Positions 1 through 11,748 of a stretch of DNA of 64,000 bases are shown piece after piece. The notes beneath the pieces were generated by a model. The model was given only the letters and a program-made list of their open reading frames with translations, had not been told where the DNA came from and searched no databases. The number at the start of each line of letters is the position of its first letter. Positions within the stretch are counted from its first letter, which is position 1. Source of the stretch: Cotesia glomerata (lineage: Eukaryota; Arthropoda; Insecta; Hymenoptera; Braconidae); the NCBI RefSeq assembly GCF_020080835.1, contig NC_058159.1, forward strand, positions 5,518,001 through 5,582,000, read 5' to 3'. The position numbers were made by a program, and so were the translations under genes.

Positions 1-1370
1 GATCAAAAATAACAGATAGCTAGTGGTAATTTTTTTTTTTTTAACAGTTAATTAGTTATCAAATTTTTTTTTTTTCCGTGTAACAAAATTACACATGATC
101 AGGGATCGTAAAACAAAAAAAAAGTATGAAGTAAAAATATGGAAAAAAAATTACAATAAATTTATCATAATCTCGCGACTATCACAAATCACGATTATAT
201 TCTCAAGTGTCACATTATATACCAGTGTATTTTTATTATCTCAACGCGACACCTCATTACAAAATAAAAATTGCAAATATATCTCGACGAAAGAAAGAAA
301 ATAAAATAATGTTAAAGAAAAATATAAATTGACTCGACAAAACACAAAAAAAAAAAATCGTTGAGAAAATTTTTCATTCCCCCACATATTTTTATCTCTC
401 AACTCTCTACCTCTCACTTAGAATCACAAACTTTTTTTTACTGTCTGCTATTTACGACGGACTTGCAATTTTTTATCACCGGCTCCCTTACAATTTTTTT
501 TACATTTTTTGTTAAATACATTTTATCATTTTACTTTTTTTTTTTTTTTTACATTTTTTTATTTAATTTATTTAAAAAAACAATCACGACTCTCGTGCTA
601 TCTTAGTACGTGTCTGGCATCCCACAAAAATCACCAAAAAAAAAAGGAACAGAGCTATTGTAACAGATAATTTCAAATTTATAAACAAAATAAGTATTTA
701 ACATTTTAATTTTCTTAAATTATTACTACGATAGCACGGGGATCGATTCCGGCATGTTGACGACGCCCCAATGTCGCTCTTTATTTTTTTCCATCTTATA
801 CATTTCCGCCCTCTTTTACTTATTTTTTTTTTTTAGATTTTTTCCCATCTCTTAACCCTCTTCCATTTCATCTTGACTCACAAATCTCCACAAAAATGTT
901 AACAGAGCGCAATTGACGCACACTTGGTAACATTTTCGTAAGAGATTTTTCCCCAACTATTTCTCCCCCTTTTTTTTTATTTTTTTTTTTTTTTCATTTT
1001 CTATTTTTTTATCATTATTTTTATACTCCGTACACTAAGACCCATACGTTATTTTATTTATTATTATTACTAGGGTCGTCATTCTTAATTCAATGCAATT
1101 TTAAACTTTTTTCAAATTTCCGTGATGTTTTAAAGCCTTCGCTCTAACGTAAACCCGCCTCGCGAATAAACGTTTTTAATACAAAAAAAAATTTATATAA
1201 AAAAACTCCCTATTTTATTATACCAGCCAAGAGAGATTATTTATTAAAAGTTTTCATGTTTTCGCCTGCGTTTGCCGATCAAAAAATACCGAAAGCGTAT
1301 TTTTTTTTTTATTCTCTTTTAAAAGAAACAAAAAAAAGTTACAGCTTGCACTCAAATATAACCAAACAGT

Positions 1371-1619
1371 CTACACGGAAAGAACAAGATGACACCGGAT
1401 ATCATCCCAGATCATACTGAGTAAAAAAAATTTTGAGATAGTAGCTAGTATAATCCAGATTACAATGAGTATAATTCAGATTACACTGAGTATAATCCAG
1501 ATATCACGCAGTATAATCTGGATTATACTAGCTACTATCTGAAATTTTTTTTTTCACTAGAGATATCACTGAGTATAATCTGGGATGATACCCAGTGTTA
1601 TCTTGTTCTTTCCGTGTAG
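1371..1619. mobile_element. 249-bp foldback MITE with CTACACGGAAAGAACAAGA ends
   Basis: The element opens with CTACACGGAAAGAACAAGA and closes with its reverse complement ending CTTTCCGTGTAG. Between them lies a roughly 21-bp unit (AGTATAATCCAGATTACACTG-like) repeated three to four times, then running back in inverted form, so almost the whole element folds into one long hairpin. It has no coding capacity. The end sequence resembles that of the larger element at 20132-20831 (TACACAGAAAGAAA). I see no convincing target duplication. Confidence 0.8.
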
Positions 1620-4600
1620 TTGTTTGAGCTTTTAAAATACATACTCAAAATATTACCAATCAATTAACAAACTAAAAATGAAAGTTGAGAGCTGAAAGCC
1701 GGCAAACGCAGGAGCATGCGCGAAAATTATCAAGTTAAATCTCAATGATATTAATTGAGTAATTCTCTCTCTTGTGCTCCAGTGAACGAATATTCTCTTC
1801 GCTCGTTTAACTCACTACTCTTCAATGCGCTTGTAATCTCTTCCAAGTTCTCATCTCTCCTTCTCTTCTCCTCATTGCTTTTACGACCTTACTACGCCTT
1901 TTGTCGTGCACTTACGAACCTGCATATAATTCCCCTTACTTTTATTACGTCAAGTGCACTCGAGAGAACACAAATGCGGACAAAAAGTCTTTCGGAATTT
2001 TATCCTTCACTATTTTATCCTGACATTTATTCTTGTTACAATTATAAAACTTTTATATCCGCTCTGCTGATCATATTTGTTCTCTCTCCACCTCCTTACT
2101 CACAATATACTTTATAATTATTACAAATTCTCATTGTAGATATTATCAAAAATTAAATCACTGCTTGACAATGCACTGATTTAATTTTTAACATTTTTTA
2201 CTATTATCAACTATTCCGATGTTAACAATTTTTTTTTTCGTACACTCCAATTATCGCAGATTTTAATAAATGGTATTACAATTACTTTTCTGTTTAAATG
2301 TTTTACAAACCAACTTAATACGTTATTTTTAATAATTAATAAAAAGACAGACCAACATACACGCGTTTCAATCATTCACAATATACAGTCAAAAATTTAA
2401 TCATATTTAGTCATCAATCGAATTTTTTATCATAGTACATGTCAATATTCATTAAATTTAATTACATTATTCACGGTGTGGTTTTGCTAATAGCCTTGGC
2501 GAAAAATTTTTTTATTTAATCGGCGATTGAAAATTTTTTTTTTTAACGTACTTGACTACCCACTATTGCAAAATCGCATTCGATCCGTAAAACTTTAATA
2601 TTTTTTAGCACAGCTTAAAAGTTTTTTTTATTTTTCATTTTTGATATACTTTTTTTCAGCTCTTGTTATTTATTTTAAAACTTTAGATTTTTTTTTTTAG
2701 TATTTAACAATAGCGAGGTGCATTAGTGGATAGTGCTTTAAATTCTCTTTGTCTTTATATACAATGCCGACTAAAGTTAAATCACACTTTAGAGGTAAAT
2801 ACTTTAGCTTTGAAAATATAAGTCGATAAAAAACAATTGATGACTTTGTTGTTGTTGATGTTGTTGTTATTGTTTTAAATAATTATTTTATCTTAATCTC
2901 TGGTGTCGTAGCAACGAAATACAATGTACAATATTTTCCGTTATGTTATGTTATTTTTTTGTTTTTTTGTTATTTTTTATCTTTTATATTTTTTTACTCA
3001 CATATCCCCACACGCTGCACTCAATTTTGAGATCATACTTTCATACGTTGAAAAACATTTTGTAATAATAATTTATTAAAAACATTTTTTTTTTTTGCTT
3101 CTAATTACTTTATAAATATTTAACTTTACAATTTAGTTTATTTATTTATTTTTTTTTCATTTAAAAGCAATACGATCTCGTGGCGGACTTGATTGCAATG
3201 CTGATACGAGGCACGCTTAACTCGTATCATCATTGATTGTCGATTGCTACTAATTGACCCGTGGGCGTGAGACAAGGTCTTCGGATTATTTATTCACGAT
3301 AATAATTATAATTGTTATTAATTTTGATTAAGAAATTTAATTGGCAATTATAAATTTTAGCAAATAATAAAAAAAAAAAAATAATATTTTCGTTGCAAGA
3401 TTAAACCGTTTTCTCACAATTATTGTAAACTTTTATAATTTATTTTGTTTTAAGTTCATGTGTGTATTATGTCACGACTGAAAACCCGCGTTTGCTTCCT
3501 TCTACCGTGAAGCTAATTCGTTTTTATTTTGTTGGCCCTCTATATTATTACATATACAAATAAATGGCTCAAGTCTGTCTTCACACACGTCACCAGACTT
3601 TATACACATTTTATCATAATTATTGTTATTATATGTTTTATTTATTAACCGTTATTATTATTACTATTATACAATGAAACGGATTATCCGTTTACGTTTT
3701 TAATCAACTTTTTACGTTACAAAAAAAGTTAAGCAAAAAAATAATAATTATGTATAATGTGATCTATGGACACGCGAGATCGTTGTGTGTAAAAAAAAAT
3801 TTTGAATTTAATATTTTATCATCATTTTGCACTATACCAATGTTCCTGATACAATGATTATTTTACTTTATAAACTTGTTTTTTTGTTTAGCGGCACCTC
3901 CGTTGAGATAAATTTCATACATATATATTTAATACAGATAAAAATATTTTTAAGTAATAAATTTAATTCCGATACCGTAATCACGTTTGTTTAAATTTAT
4001 TTTTATTTTTACGTCGCAATTATTTATAATTATATTTTGTTTTACGATCCCTGTGTCTCACGTAACCCATTAGCCAAATAATTATAAAAATAATTGTATA
4101 AAACTAGTCAATTTATACAATCTCTGATTCTCAATCACAGTATTATAAATAAAAAAAAAAAAAAGTTCATCGTTATAAACAAAAAAAAAAAATATTTCTC
4201 TTTCAAGGTAAACAAAAAATATCCGATTTTATTTTCAATTTTTTCGACAGCTATTAATATTTTTTATACAAAAAAAAAAGTGTGATTAGAATTTCAGAGT
4301 TGCTTTCAATGACATTACAAAATCAAGCCACAATCAAACTATACATTTTTTTTTATTGTTTGCACACGTTCTGTAAATTAGATTTTAAAAGTAAAGAAAA
4401 AGAAACATTAGTATGTAATTTATTATGTATATATAAATATATTTTATTGTTTAAAGCTTCAGTGAGCTCGAAAAAATAAAATTTTAAAAGATAAACTAAA
4501 TGAAGACTGTAATATTAATTAATAATATTTATGTATATAAATATCAAGCCTTTTTCTAGTTTTGTTTTTTTTATTCGGCTTATGTATTTTTTTTTTTTTT

Positions 4601-4822
4601 TTTTTAATATTTCAAGATTCAAGTTGTTTTCCTTTTTATTTTCAGTAACAAAAAAAAGAGTAGAAGGAATATTGAAAGTATGAGGCCTTTCGTATCAAAA
4701 ATTTTTTTACTAATAAAATGATATATCTCATGCTGTATTTACATTTACGATAAAATGCAATGATGGACTAAATTCACGTGTGTATGTAACGTTTATTTCT
4801 GTGTATGTATTGATTCTTTATG

Positions 4823-4830
4823 TGTATATA

Positions 4831-4904
<74 letters not shown>
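4823..4904. repeat. (TA)n microsatellite
   Basis: Nearly uninterrupted TA dinucleotides over about 80 bp, with a single TG interruption near the left side. It lies downstream of the helicase gene. Confidence 0.95.
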
Positions 4905-4907
<3 letters not shown>

Positions 4908-5672
4908 TATATATATTAATGTTAATGAATATTTTCAATTATTAATTATAAATTAATAATCGACATTATTGTATTTCTTTTTTTCTACGCTTTGTGCACT
5001 TGATAATGGCTTGACTCTGAGCTAATTATAATTAATTATTTACACTTATAAGTAATATCTATTTACAAAGAAAAAATGACTCGCAACTGCACACTGACGT
5101 TCACTTCAGTCACCAAGTTTCATTAAAAATTTCATTTTGTTTTATTTTACTTAATTGAATTAGATATAAACCGAGCAGAATAAAATAATAAATTTTATTT
5201 TGTTTCTCTTTTAGCAATGCTCGGCAATAAATTTTATTTACAAGTAACACATTTACTTTTTTAACTTTTATCATACTTTTATTACGATGAATTTATTATT
5301 TTTCACGTTTATTATTCCAAAGTCTTTTATGAATCTAAGTTTTATCTTCGAAAGAGCACTTACTGTTCCCTTTTAATAGATCATCATTTTTTTTTTCTCA
5401 CTGTTCCTTTCGCACCTCAAAACTTAAGTAACCATTTTTTATTTTAGATTATTAATGTAATTTTTAAATAATTCACTATCTTTATTATTCAATACGCTCA
5501 TATCGATGTGCTCGAAGTTGATAATGGATATGCCACGTGTAGTACGAGTCACGAATCACTTGTTTTTTTTTTTCTTTCAAATCTTGTTTTTGTTGTTGTT
5601 GTAGTTATTATTATCATTATTATTGTATTTTAATAGCTGTTGCTTAACTATTATTTATTTTAATTGATGAAA

Positions 5673-8600
5673 CTACTTCGACACGTTACCTTCGTCCAAA
5701 CTAGTATTATCTTCAGGTCGAGCTACGTATAAACTAGGATCTATCACCTTGGGAATTGGCTTTATTTCCGTACCAAGTTCTTGCTCAATACGATGAAGAT
5801 TAAAACGATCTTCATAAGTTATTAGATTGATGGCAATACCTAAATGACCGAATCGACCAGATCTACCGATACGATGCAAATACGTCTCGGCCATTTTTGG
5901 AAAATCAAAGTTTATCACGACATTAACTGCTTGTACGTCGATACCACGAGTGAATAAATCACTACTCACCTGTAATAAATTAAGATTCATTTATTTTATT
6001 AATTATCAATTATCATTGATCCGAAACATCAATTAAGAACGTTCATGCGGAAACCTTAATACTATATATAAAATTACGTATCTATTACGTAGCTGAGCGT
6101 TTTTTTCGAAAATCTTCTTTGTTTAGATGAGAAATGAAAAGCTGCAATCATAGGGACCGGCTCTTGTTAATATAATCTATATTATTAAGAGAATAAGAAA
6201 AATTTTGTTTCTAGGATAGTTATATGATAAAATCGATTTTTTTAGTTAAATTTAGTGTCATTGCAAAGGTCTTGACTTGAATTTGTGCTTTTTCAAGGTT
6301 TCATATCATTTTCATCGATAGTCAGTTTATTATGATAAGTATTTAGGGTGCGTTTGAAAATTCTTTATCTCTAGATACATAATTAAGAAATGACCATGTA
6401 TCTTGTGAAATATTGACATTTTTACAGATATAAGCTCATCCCGACATTACACTAATCGAGACCTTCCATTTGAGTACCCACATCAATTTTTCATATATTT
6501 ATATATATCATATATGTGTATGTATGAAAAATATATAAAAATGCATGTGGGTACTCAAATGAAAGCTCTTGATGAGTGTAACATCGGAATGAGCTTATAT
6601 CTTCAAAAAGGTCAATAGTTAAAAAAATATAGTGCAATTTAACAAATATCTTATGAACCATTGACATTTTTAAAGATATAAGCTCATCCCGATGTTACAC
6701 TCATCGAGACCTTTCATTTGAATACCCACATCAATTTTTCATATATTTATATGTCATATATATGTATATATGAAAAATATATAAAAATGCATGTGGGTAC
6801 TCAAATGAAAGCTCTTAATGAGTGTAACATCGGAATGAGCTTATATCATCAAATTGGTCGATAGTTAAAAAAATATAGTGCAATTTAACAAATATCTTAT
6901 GAACCATTGACATTTTTAAAGATATAAGCTCATCCCGATGTTACACTCATCGAGACCTTTCATTTGAATACCCACATCAATTTTTCATATATTTATATGT
7001 CATATATATGTATATATGAAAAATATATAAAAATGCATGTGGGTACTCAAATGAAAGCTCTTAATGAGTGTAACATCGGAATGAGCTTATATCATCAAAT
7101 TGGTCGATAGTTAAAAAAATATAGTGCAATTTAACAAATATCTTATGAACCATTGACATTTTTAAAGATATAAGCTCATCCCGATATTACATTCATCGAG
7201 ACCTTTCGTTTGAATACCTACATGAATTTTTCATATATTTTATATATTTATATATATGTATAAGGTAAAAGCCCCAATATATGATCATGTAACAGTATAT
7301 GATCACTCCATGTATTTGTATACCTATATTTGTGAATATAGATATACAAATACATGGAGTGATCATATACTGGTACGTGATCATCTATTGGGGCTTTTAC
7401 CTTATATGAAAAAAAAAATCAAAAATGTATGTGGGTACTCAAATGAAAGCTCTTGATGAGTGTAACATCGGAATGAGCTTATTTCTTCAAAAATGTCAAT
7501 AGTTAAGAAAATACAGTGCAATTCAACAAAAGTCATTATTTAATAAAGCAAAATTTTAATCTTTTTTAGTTCACGAGTCACGGCAGCCACATAGTGACTG
7601 CAAGGTTGCTAGTTTAAATTATTTTAGTTGATTTTTAACTGTACTGAAAACAAGTACCTGAATAAAACTGATTACATGGTTAGAAATGACAGATTTGTCA
7701 AATTTGATAAACAATATCTTGGAGGGCCGCAAGGAGTCTTGAATCCATGGCCTTAATAAATAAATAATAATAATAATAATATAGATAGACCTAAAATCAA
7801 CGACTAATTTATATTTACTGATTTTTTTTAAATAAATGCCAAAAAAATATTTCAGGTAAATAAAAAAAAATTATAAATCATTATAAGAATATTGATATAC
7901 TTAAAAATTTTTCTAAAGACCCCAATAACTTTCATAAAAAGTTAGTACTCATTTGACTCTAGCATACCGCATGAACGTCCTTAACATTAATTAGTTTGTA
8001 AAAAATATTATTTTAATTTAACATACCAAGTTTCTGCAGAGACCAGCGCGGAAATCATGGAAAACACGATTTCTGTGTGCTTGAGCCATTTTAGCGTGTA
8101 TGTAGTAGCAACAGTATCCCAAATCTGTTATTTTTTTAGCTAAAAGTTCAACACGTTGCGTCGAGTTACAAAATATAATGCTCTGATTTATTTGCAACTT
8201 TGAAAATAGTGTGTTGAGACAATGGACTTTCTGTCGTTCTTGTACAAATGCATAGTACTGCGTAACACCTTTTAGCGTCAACTCCTCCATTAAATTTATC
8301 TCGTATGGATCTCTCAAGTGTTTTTCCATGAATTGCTTAACGGTCAGTGGGAACGTAGCCGAGTACAGCAATATTTGTCGTTCCGATGGCAATCTATTTT
8401 ACAAAAATATTTAATAATTATTATTTGTCATTATAAATTGAAAAATTAATTATTTAAATTTCATTTAATAAATTCAAATTATATTTGGGTAAAGTTATTA
8501 AATTATAAATAAATTCATAGTAATTATTTTTTCAATATTTGGACTTGAAAAAAAAAAAAAAAAAAAAAACAGATATAATTATATAATTATACTTAATAAT

Positions 8601-11600
8601 GTATACCTTGAAATAACGTGATCCAACATTCCTTTAAAATCTTGTGAGAGAAGTTTGTCAGCCTCATCTAGTACTAAAATCCTGCAGTGATCCATGTTTG
8701 CGACATTTTTGTCCATCAAGTCGAGAATTCTTCCTGGTGTTGCGATAATTACGTGAACTGTATAAAAAAAAAAAGATAAATAAATTATTCGTATATACTT
8801 TTGAGGAATTGATATAATAGAGAAACATAATTAAATGATGATACCTTTTTGATAAATCCTCATAATATCGTCACGTAAATTTGTTCCACCAGTAGTTACC
8901 ATAACTTTAACATCCATGTGTTTAGCAAGTTCAATACAGATTTGAGATGTCTGCAATGCCAACTCTCGAGTAGGCACTATCACTAAAGCTTGAATTATGT
9001 CTTTTCGTGGGTCAACCTACAAAACAATCATCGAACAATCATTAATGACAAGTAAAAAAAAAAAATTTCAAAAATCTAAATAAGAAAAAAAAAATTTTTC
9101 AATTTTATTATAAATAATAATAATATCGATGGTCTAATTAGCAATTTGTCTAACTTCTTATTTTTTAGAGGGTGATTTTTTAACATTTTGATATAGCTAT
9201 AATCGAATTATAAATTATAATATAATAATAATCGTAATAATTTTAATAATAAATAATCTTAATAAATTATTTGAATGATTCAAATCTAAATATTATATCT
9301 CTATTAGATGGTTTTAGGGCGATTCCGTACTAGCGGGTGCAACATTTAGACTCACTCAAGGCTTCTTACTAAGAAAATAAAAACTCTTTTTAAAGAAATG
9401 ACTGGTCGCAGGATTACATTGCAATCTTTTTTACAAAAATTAATATAAAAAACATTTAATAAAATGTCTAAATAGACACAGGAGAGGTTCAAAGTGCTAT
9501 CGCGGGTGCAACGAAATCGGCCCACCATTAAAGGTCATGAAGCTAGAATGAAAAAATTCTGTTAATTATGGAATATTTATTAAATTATTTTTACATTCTT
9601 TAAAAGAATACAAAACAAACTAATTATTAATTTAAATAAAATTATTAAAAGAAATAAATATTATAAATTATTCACTTTTTATCCAGCCGCGGGTGCAACG
9701 TAAAAACTATCGCGGATGCAACACGTCTCACTGTAGTGAATATAAACATTTCCATGTAACTTTAAATTAAAGATATGAGATCATAGATGCTGTATCACTA
9801 ATTAGCACTTCCCTATATAACTAAAATAAATTATTTGTTTGGAATAGTCGGCGATTTATCAGACTTAAGGTTCATCTTCAGAATCGCTGTAAACATCAGA
9901 AACGCGTAACTTTTGCGTAACTTTTTTTGCAACTTTTCTACGTTTTTTTTTTTAGTAGCAGTTATCAAAACTAATTTGCTTTTCAAATTAGACTTCGACG
10001 TTCGTGCAACACAAATTCTCTTACCCTCCTAAAATTGAAAAAAATTGGTATAAAAAAAAGTAACAAATACTGTGATTTAAAAATTTATGTCAAAAATCGT
10101 CTCCCGCGGAATCGCCCTTTATATCTATTATATCTCTATTAAATGGTTTTTTAAAATGATAATAAATTTTGAACTAATTGTTTTTTTTTTGTACAAATAG
10201 AAGATTCTCTAAAATGGAGTTAGACAATTTGCTAATTAGAACGTCGATATATAATTTTAATATCGAGTATTAGAATATATGCAAGCTCTTGAAAATTTTT
10301 ATTTAATTTTTTTATTTTATTTTGTTTTATTTTATTTTATTTAATTTTGTTTTTATTTTATTTTTTTTTTTTTTTTTTCAACGTTATGTATATATTTCAA
10401 GATACAAAATTTTGTCACTGCAAACTACGAACACTCATTTGTCATATCAACTATACGGTTTTGGCAAGATTTGTCTCCAGAAATTTCTAATTCTTTTGGT
10501 TTAGAATCTTTTAAGACGAGAGTATTTGATTTTCTTAAAAATCTTGAACAATAAAATAGTGAGCTAATAAAAATTGATCATTCCAAAATATTTAAAAAAC
10601 AATATATCCACTTGTGTATTATATAAATTTTATATTTTAATATGTACTAACAGTATTTATGTGAAGTAAAACTTAATATATAAAATTTTTGCCATTCGGC
10701 TTCGCGCCTTGGCGTTCAAACTTAATAAATAACTAAGGGAAAAAACCCTATTAGTGGCACTTTTTCTTTCAATGAAAAAATGTTCTACTGGGAATAAAAA
10801 TTAAAAATTTCTTTGATCTAAACCCTGATAAAAAAAAAAGTATTGAGACAAAGAAAAAAGTATTGAAAATTATTGGTTTTATAGTCAATCCAATACTTTT
10901 CAATACTTTTTTCTTTGTCTCAATACTTTTTTTTATTCAGGGAAGGTCTTCAAGATTAGAAATAATATATTCATTATTGAAATTAATGATTTCATTAATT
11001 GAATAAGTACCAAAATCAAAGAAAGTGTCAGTAATGAGGTCCTTTATCCTATATAATTAAATATTATTGTATTTTTCTAGTGTCTATGCACATGTATCGT
11101 GTACCTCTATAGAATGTTTACCAGAAGTAAAATAAAATAAATAAAAATTAATCTGTATAATAAAACTGCCTGAATAATATAATTGAACTTATTTTTAAAA
11201 ATTTTCGTTAATAAAAATAATTAATATTATTTATTGTAACTCTTTTTGTATATTTTTGTCATCTGGCTATACTGCCTTGGCACTGAAATTAAATAATAAA
11301 TAAACGAATAAAATATTTATTACCTGTTCCAATACAGGAATAGAGTAAGCTCCGGTCTTTCCTGTACCATTCTTAGCACGTGCTAAAATGTCTTTACCGG
11401 ACAATGCAATTGGAATACTAGCTTCTTGAATAGGAGATGGCTTTTCCCATCCTTTCTCGAAAATTCCCATCAATAATTCACGTTTTAAACAAAACTCCTC
11501 AAATTCGTTACCTCGTGTGTTTGTAACATCCTATTAACAAATAAAAAATCATCATTAAATTAATTATCAACTCCAAAATAAATAAATGAAATTCCAAAAT

Positions 11601-11748
11601 AACTTACACTCGTTTTAATCCGCTTGTCTCGCGGTGGAATTCTAAGTTTGGATTTCCAACCAACATCATCCATTTTCTCGAGGTCTGATTTGGAGCCCAA
11701 ACTTGAGCTCAGCATGTGATTAGAATTAATATGCGTTTCGGTCATCAT
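5673..11748 (-). CDS. me31B: ATP-dependent RNA helicase me31B/DDX6 (DEAD-box)
   Basis: Six coding exons on the minus strand: 11748-11608, 11530-11324, 9016-8845, 8757-8607, 8393-8027 and 5969-5673 (stop included), all with GT-AG introns. They join in frame to 444 aa, close to the family length. Motifs in order: Q motif with GWEKPSPIQ (about residue 74), motif I AKNGTGKT (99-106), PTREL (131-135), DEAD (204-207), SAT (235-237), FTRGID (about 352) and HRIGRSGR (378-385). The last exon continues through the DDX6-type GTEIKPIPKVIDP segment. Members of this family are cytoplasmic P-body and germ-granule helicases that repress translation and promote decapping. The start is the first ATG of an ATG-ATG pair. 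Motif V reads LVSSDL where many orthologues have LVCSDL or LVCTDL. Introns 2 (2.3 kb) and 5 (2.1 kb) are filled with repeats. The orthology call is strong because the whole protein matches, not just the helicase core. Confidence 0.95.
6155..7610. repeat. Array of 246-bp palindromic units in me31B intron 5
   Basis: Successive units repeat with a period of exactly 246 bp: GAACCATTGACATTTTT recurs at about 6655, 6901 and 7147. Each unit is itself a palindrome, with GATATAAGCTCATCCCGAT and ACCCACATCAATTTTTC on one arm and their complements on the other, joined by an AT-rich centre. The block begins near TAATCTATATTATTAAGAG and ends in GTCACGGCAGCCACATAGTG-like sequence. Shorter relatives occur at 31070-31665 and 54405-55055 with the same edges, so this is a dispersed element with a variable number of central units rather than a simple local satellite. 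Confidence 0.85.
7263..7402. mobile_element. 140-bp TA-flanked hairpin MITE (AGGTAAAAG family)
   Basis: Ends AGGTAAAAGCCCCAAT and ATTGGGGCTTTTACCT are exact complements, and TA lies on both sides. Almost the entire element is a perfect hairpin around a short loop. It has inserted into the last unit of the 246-bp palindromic array. No coding capacity. Flanking TA suggests a Tc1/mariner-type origin; that assignment is inference. Confidence 0.85.
7615..7790 (+). mobile_element. Non-LTR retrotransposon 3' end with (TAA)n tail
   Basis: The stretch GGAGGGCCGCAAGGAGTCTT followed by CCATGGCCTTAATAAATAAA and a TAATAATAA tail has the look of arthropod non-LTR elements: a short GC-richer 3' UTR ending in simple repeats. 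No reverse-transcriptase frame remains upstream. The left boundary is uncertain. Confidence 0.5.
9317..10117. mobile_element. Nested 0.8-kb TIR element with GCGGGTGCAAC repeats
   Basis: Ends GGGCGATTCCG and CGGAATCGCCC are complementary, with TTTA on both sides. The element carries several copies of GCGGGTGCAAC or GCGGATGCAAC (about 9334, 9504, 9688 and 9712), which look like subterminal binding repeats. Its minus strand holds a degraded coding tail (see 9860-10035). It interrupts the element at 9126-10247. Confidence 0.7.
9860..10035 (-). pseudogene. Degenerate coding tail inside the nested TIR element
   Basis: Read on the minus strand, an acceptor-like TTTTAG precedes a frame beginning EGKRICVARTSKSN. 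After a run of eleven adenines the reading continues one base out of frame as RRKVAKKVTQKLRVSD and ends in YSDSEDEP plus stop. A basic stretch followed by an acidic serine-rich tail would suit the C-terminus of a DNA-transposon transposase. That interpretation is inference, as no catalytic domain is present. Confidence 0.35.
10411..10737 (+). pseudogene. Non-LTR retrotransposon remnant: end of RT ORF and 3' UTR
   Basis: The frame from 10411 to the stop at 10552-10554 reads YEHSFVISTIRFWQDLSPEI and then SFGLESFKTRVFDFLKNLEQ. The pattern of a tryptophan, then LSPEI, then SFKTRV near a stop is the usual carboxy-terminal signature of jockey/R1-like ORF2 proteins. A 3' UTR follows with TTCGGCTTCGCGCCTTGGCG and AATAAATAA. 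Everything upstream (RT core and endonuclease) is missing, so the copy is 5'-truncated and inactive. Confidence 0.65.
10823..10942. mobile_element. 120-bp hairpin MITE, CCCTGAATAAAA ends
   Basis: CCCTGATAAAAAAAAAAGTA and TTATTCAGGG frame two arms built from AAGTATTGAGACAAAGAAAA and its complement, with a loop of about 25 bp. It lies in intron 2 of me31B. Confidence 0.8.

Larger units (their letters stand above)
1..5672. other. AT-rich flank downstream of me31B, no gene supported
   Basis: I see no open frame here with a recognisable domain or splice structure; the longer frames are low-complexity translations of poly-T and poly-A stretches. The part nearest 5672 must carry the helicase 3' UTR, but I cannot fix a poly(A) site because TTTATT (reverse of AATAAA) is everywhere. 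A few less AT-rich islands stand out (about 720-790, 1690-2010 and 3170-3300) and could be exons or regulatory DNA of an unseen neighbouring gene. The foldback element at 1371-1619 and the (TA)n tract near 4823 are listed separately. Confidence 0.5.
9126..10247. mobile_element. TA-flanked TIR element interrupted by a second element
   Basis: Terminal repeats TCGATGGTCTAATTAGCAA and its near complement TTTGCTAATTAGAACGTCGA are both flanked by TA. A 251-bp uninterrupted copy of the same element lies at 57269-57519 and matches in both halves. The extra length here is the insertion at 9317-10117. The element lies in intron 2 of me31B and has no frame of its own. Confidence 0.8.

Noticed and set aside
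95..606. Open frames near the window start
   Set aside because: They consist of lysine- or phenylalanine-rich translations of A- and T-runs, lack splice or domain support, and look like chance frames.
1755..2117. 120-codon frame on the plus strand
   Set aside because: It starts with a TTG, has no recognisable domain, and its serine/leucine-rich composition follows from a CT-rich stretch. It might be UTR of an unseen gene but not a supported protein.
6400..7510. CRISPR-like or satellite-only interpretation of the 246-bp array
   Set aside because: Units are far too long for CRISPR repeats, have no unique spacers, and the same block with fixed edges recurs at two other loci, so a dispersed element explains it better.
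8018..8030. Misread exon end making motif V of me31B LVC rather than LVS
   Set aside because: Extending exon 5 over GTATGT would use up the only GT donor; splicing at 8027/5969 keeps frame and length, so the Ser is accepted as real.
10690..10735. tRNA-like motif GGCGTTCAAAC
   Set aside because: No cloverleaf can be formed around it; it belongs to the 3' UTR of the retrotransposon remnant.
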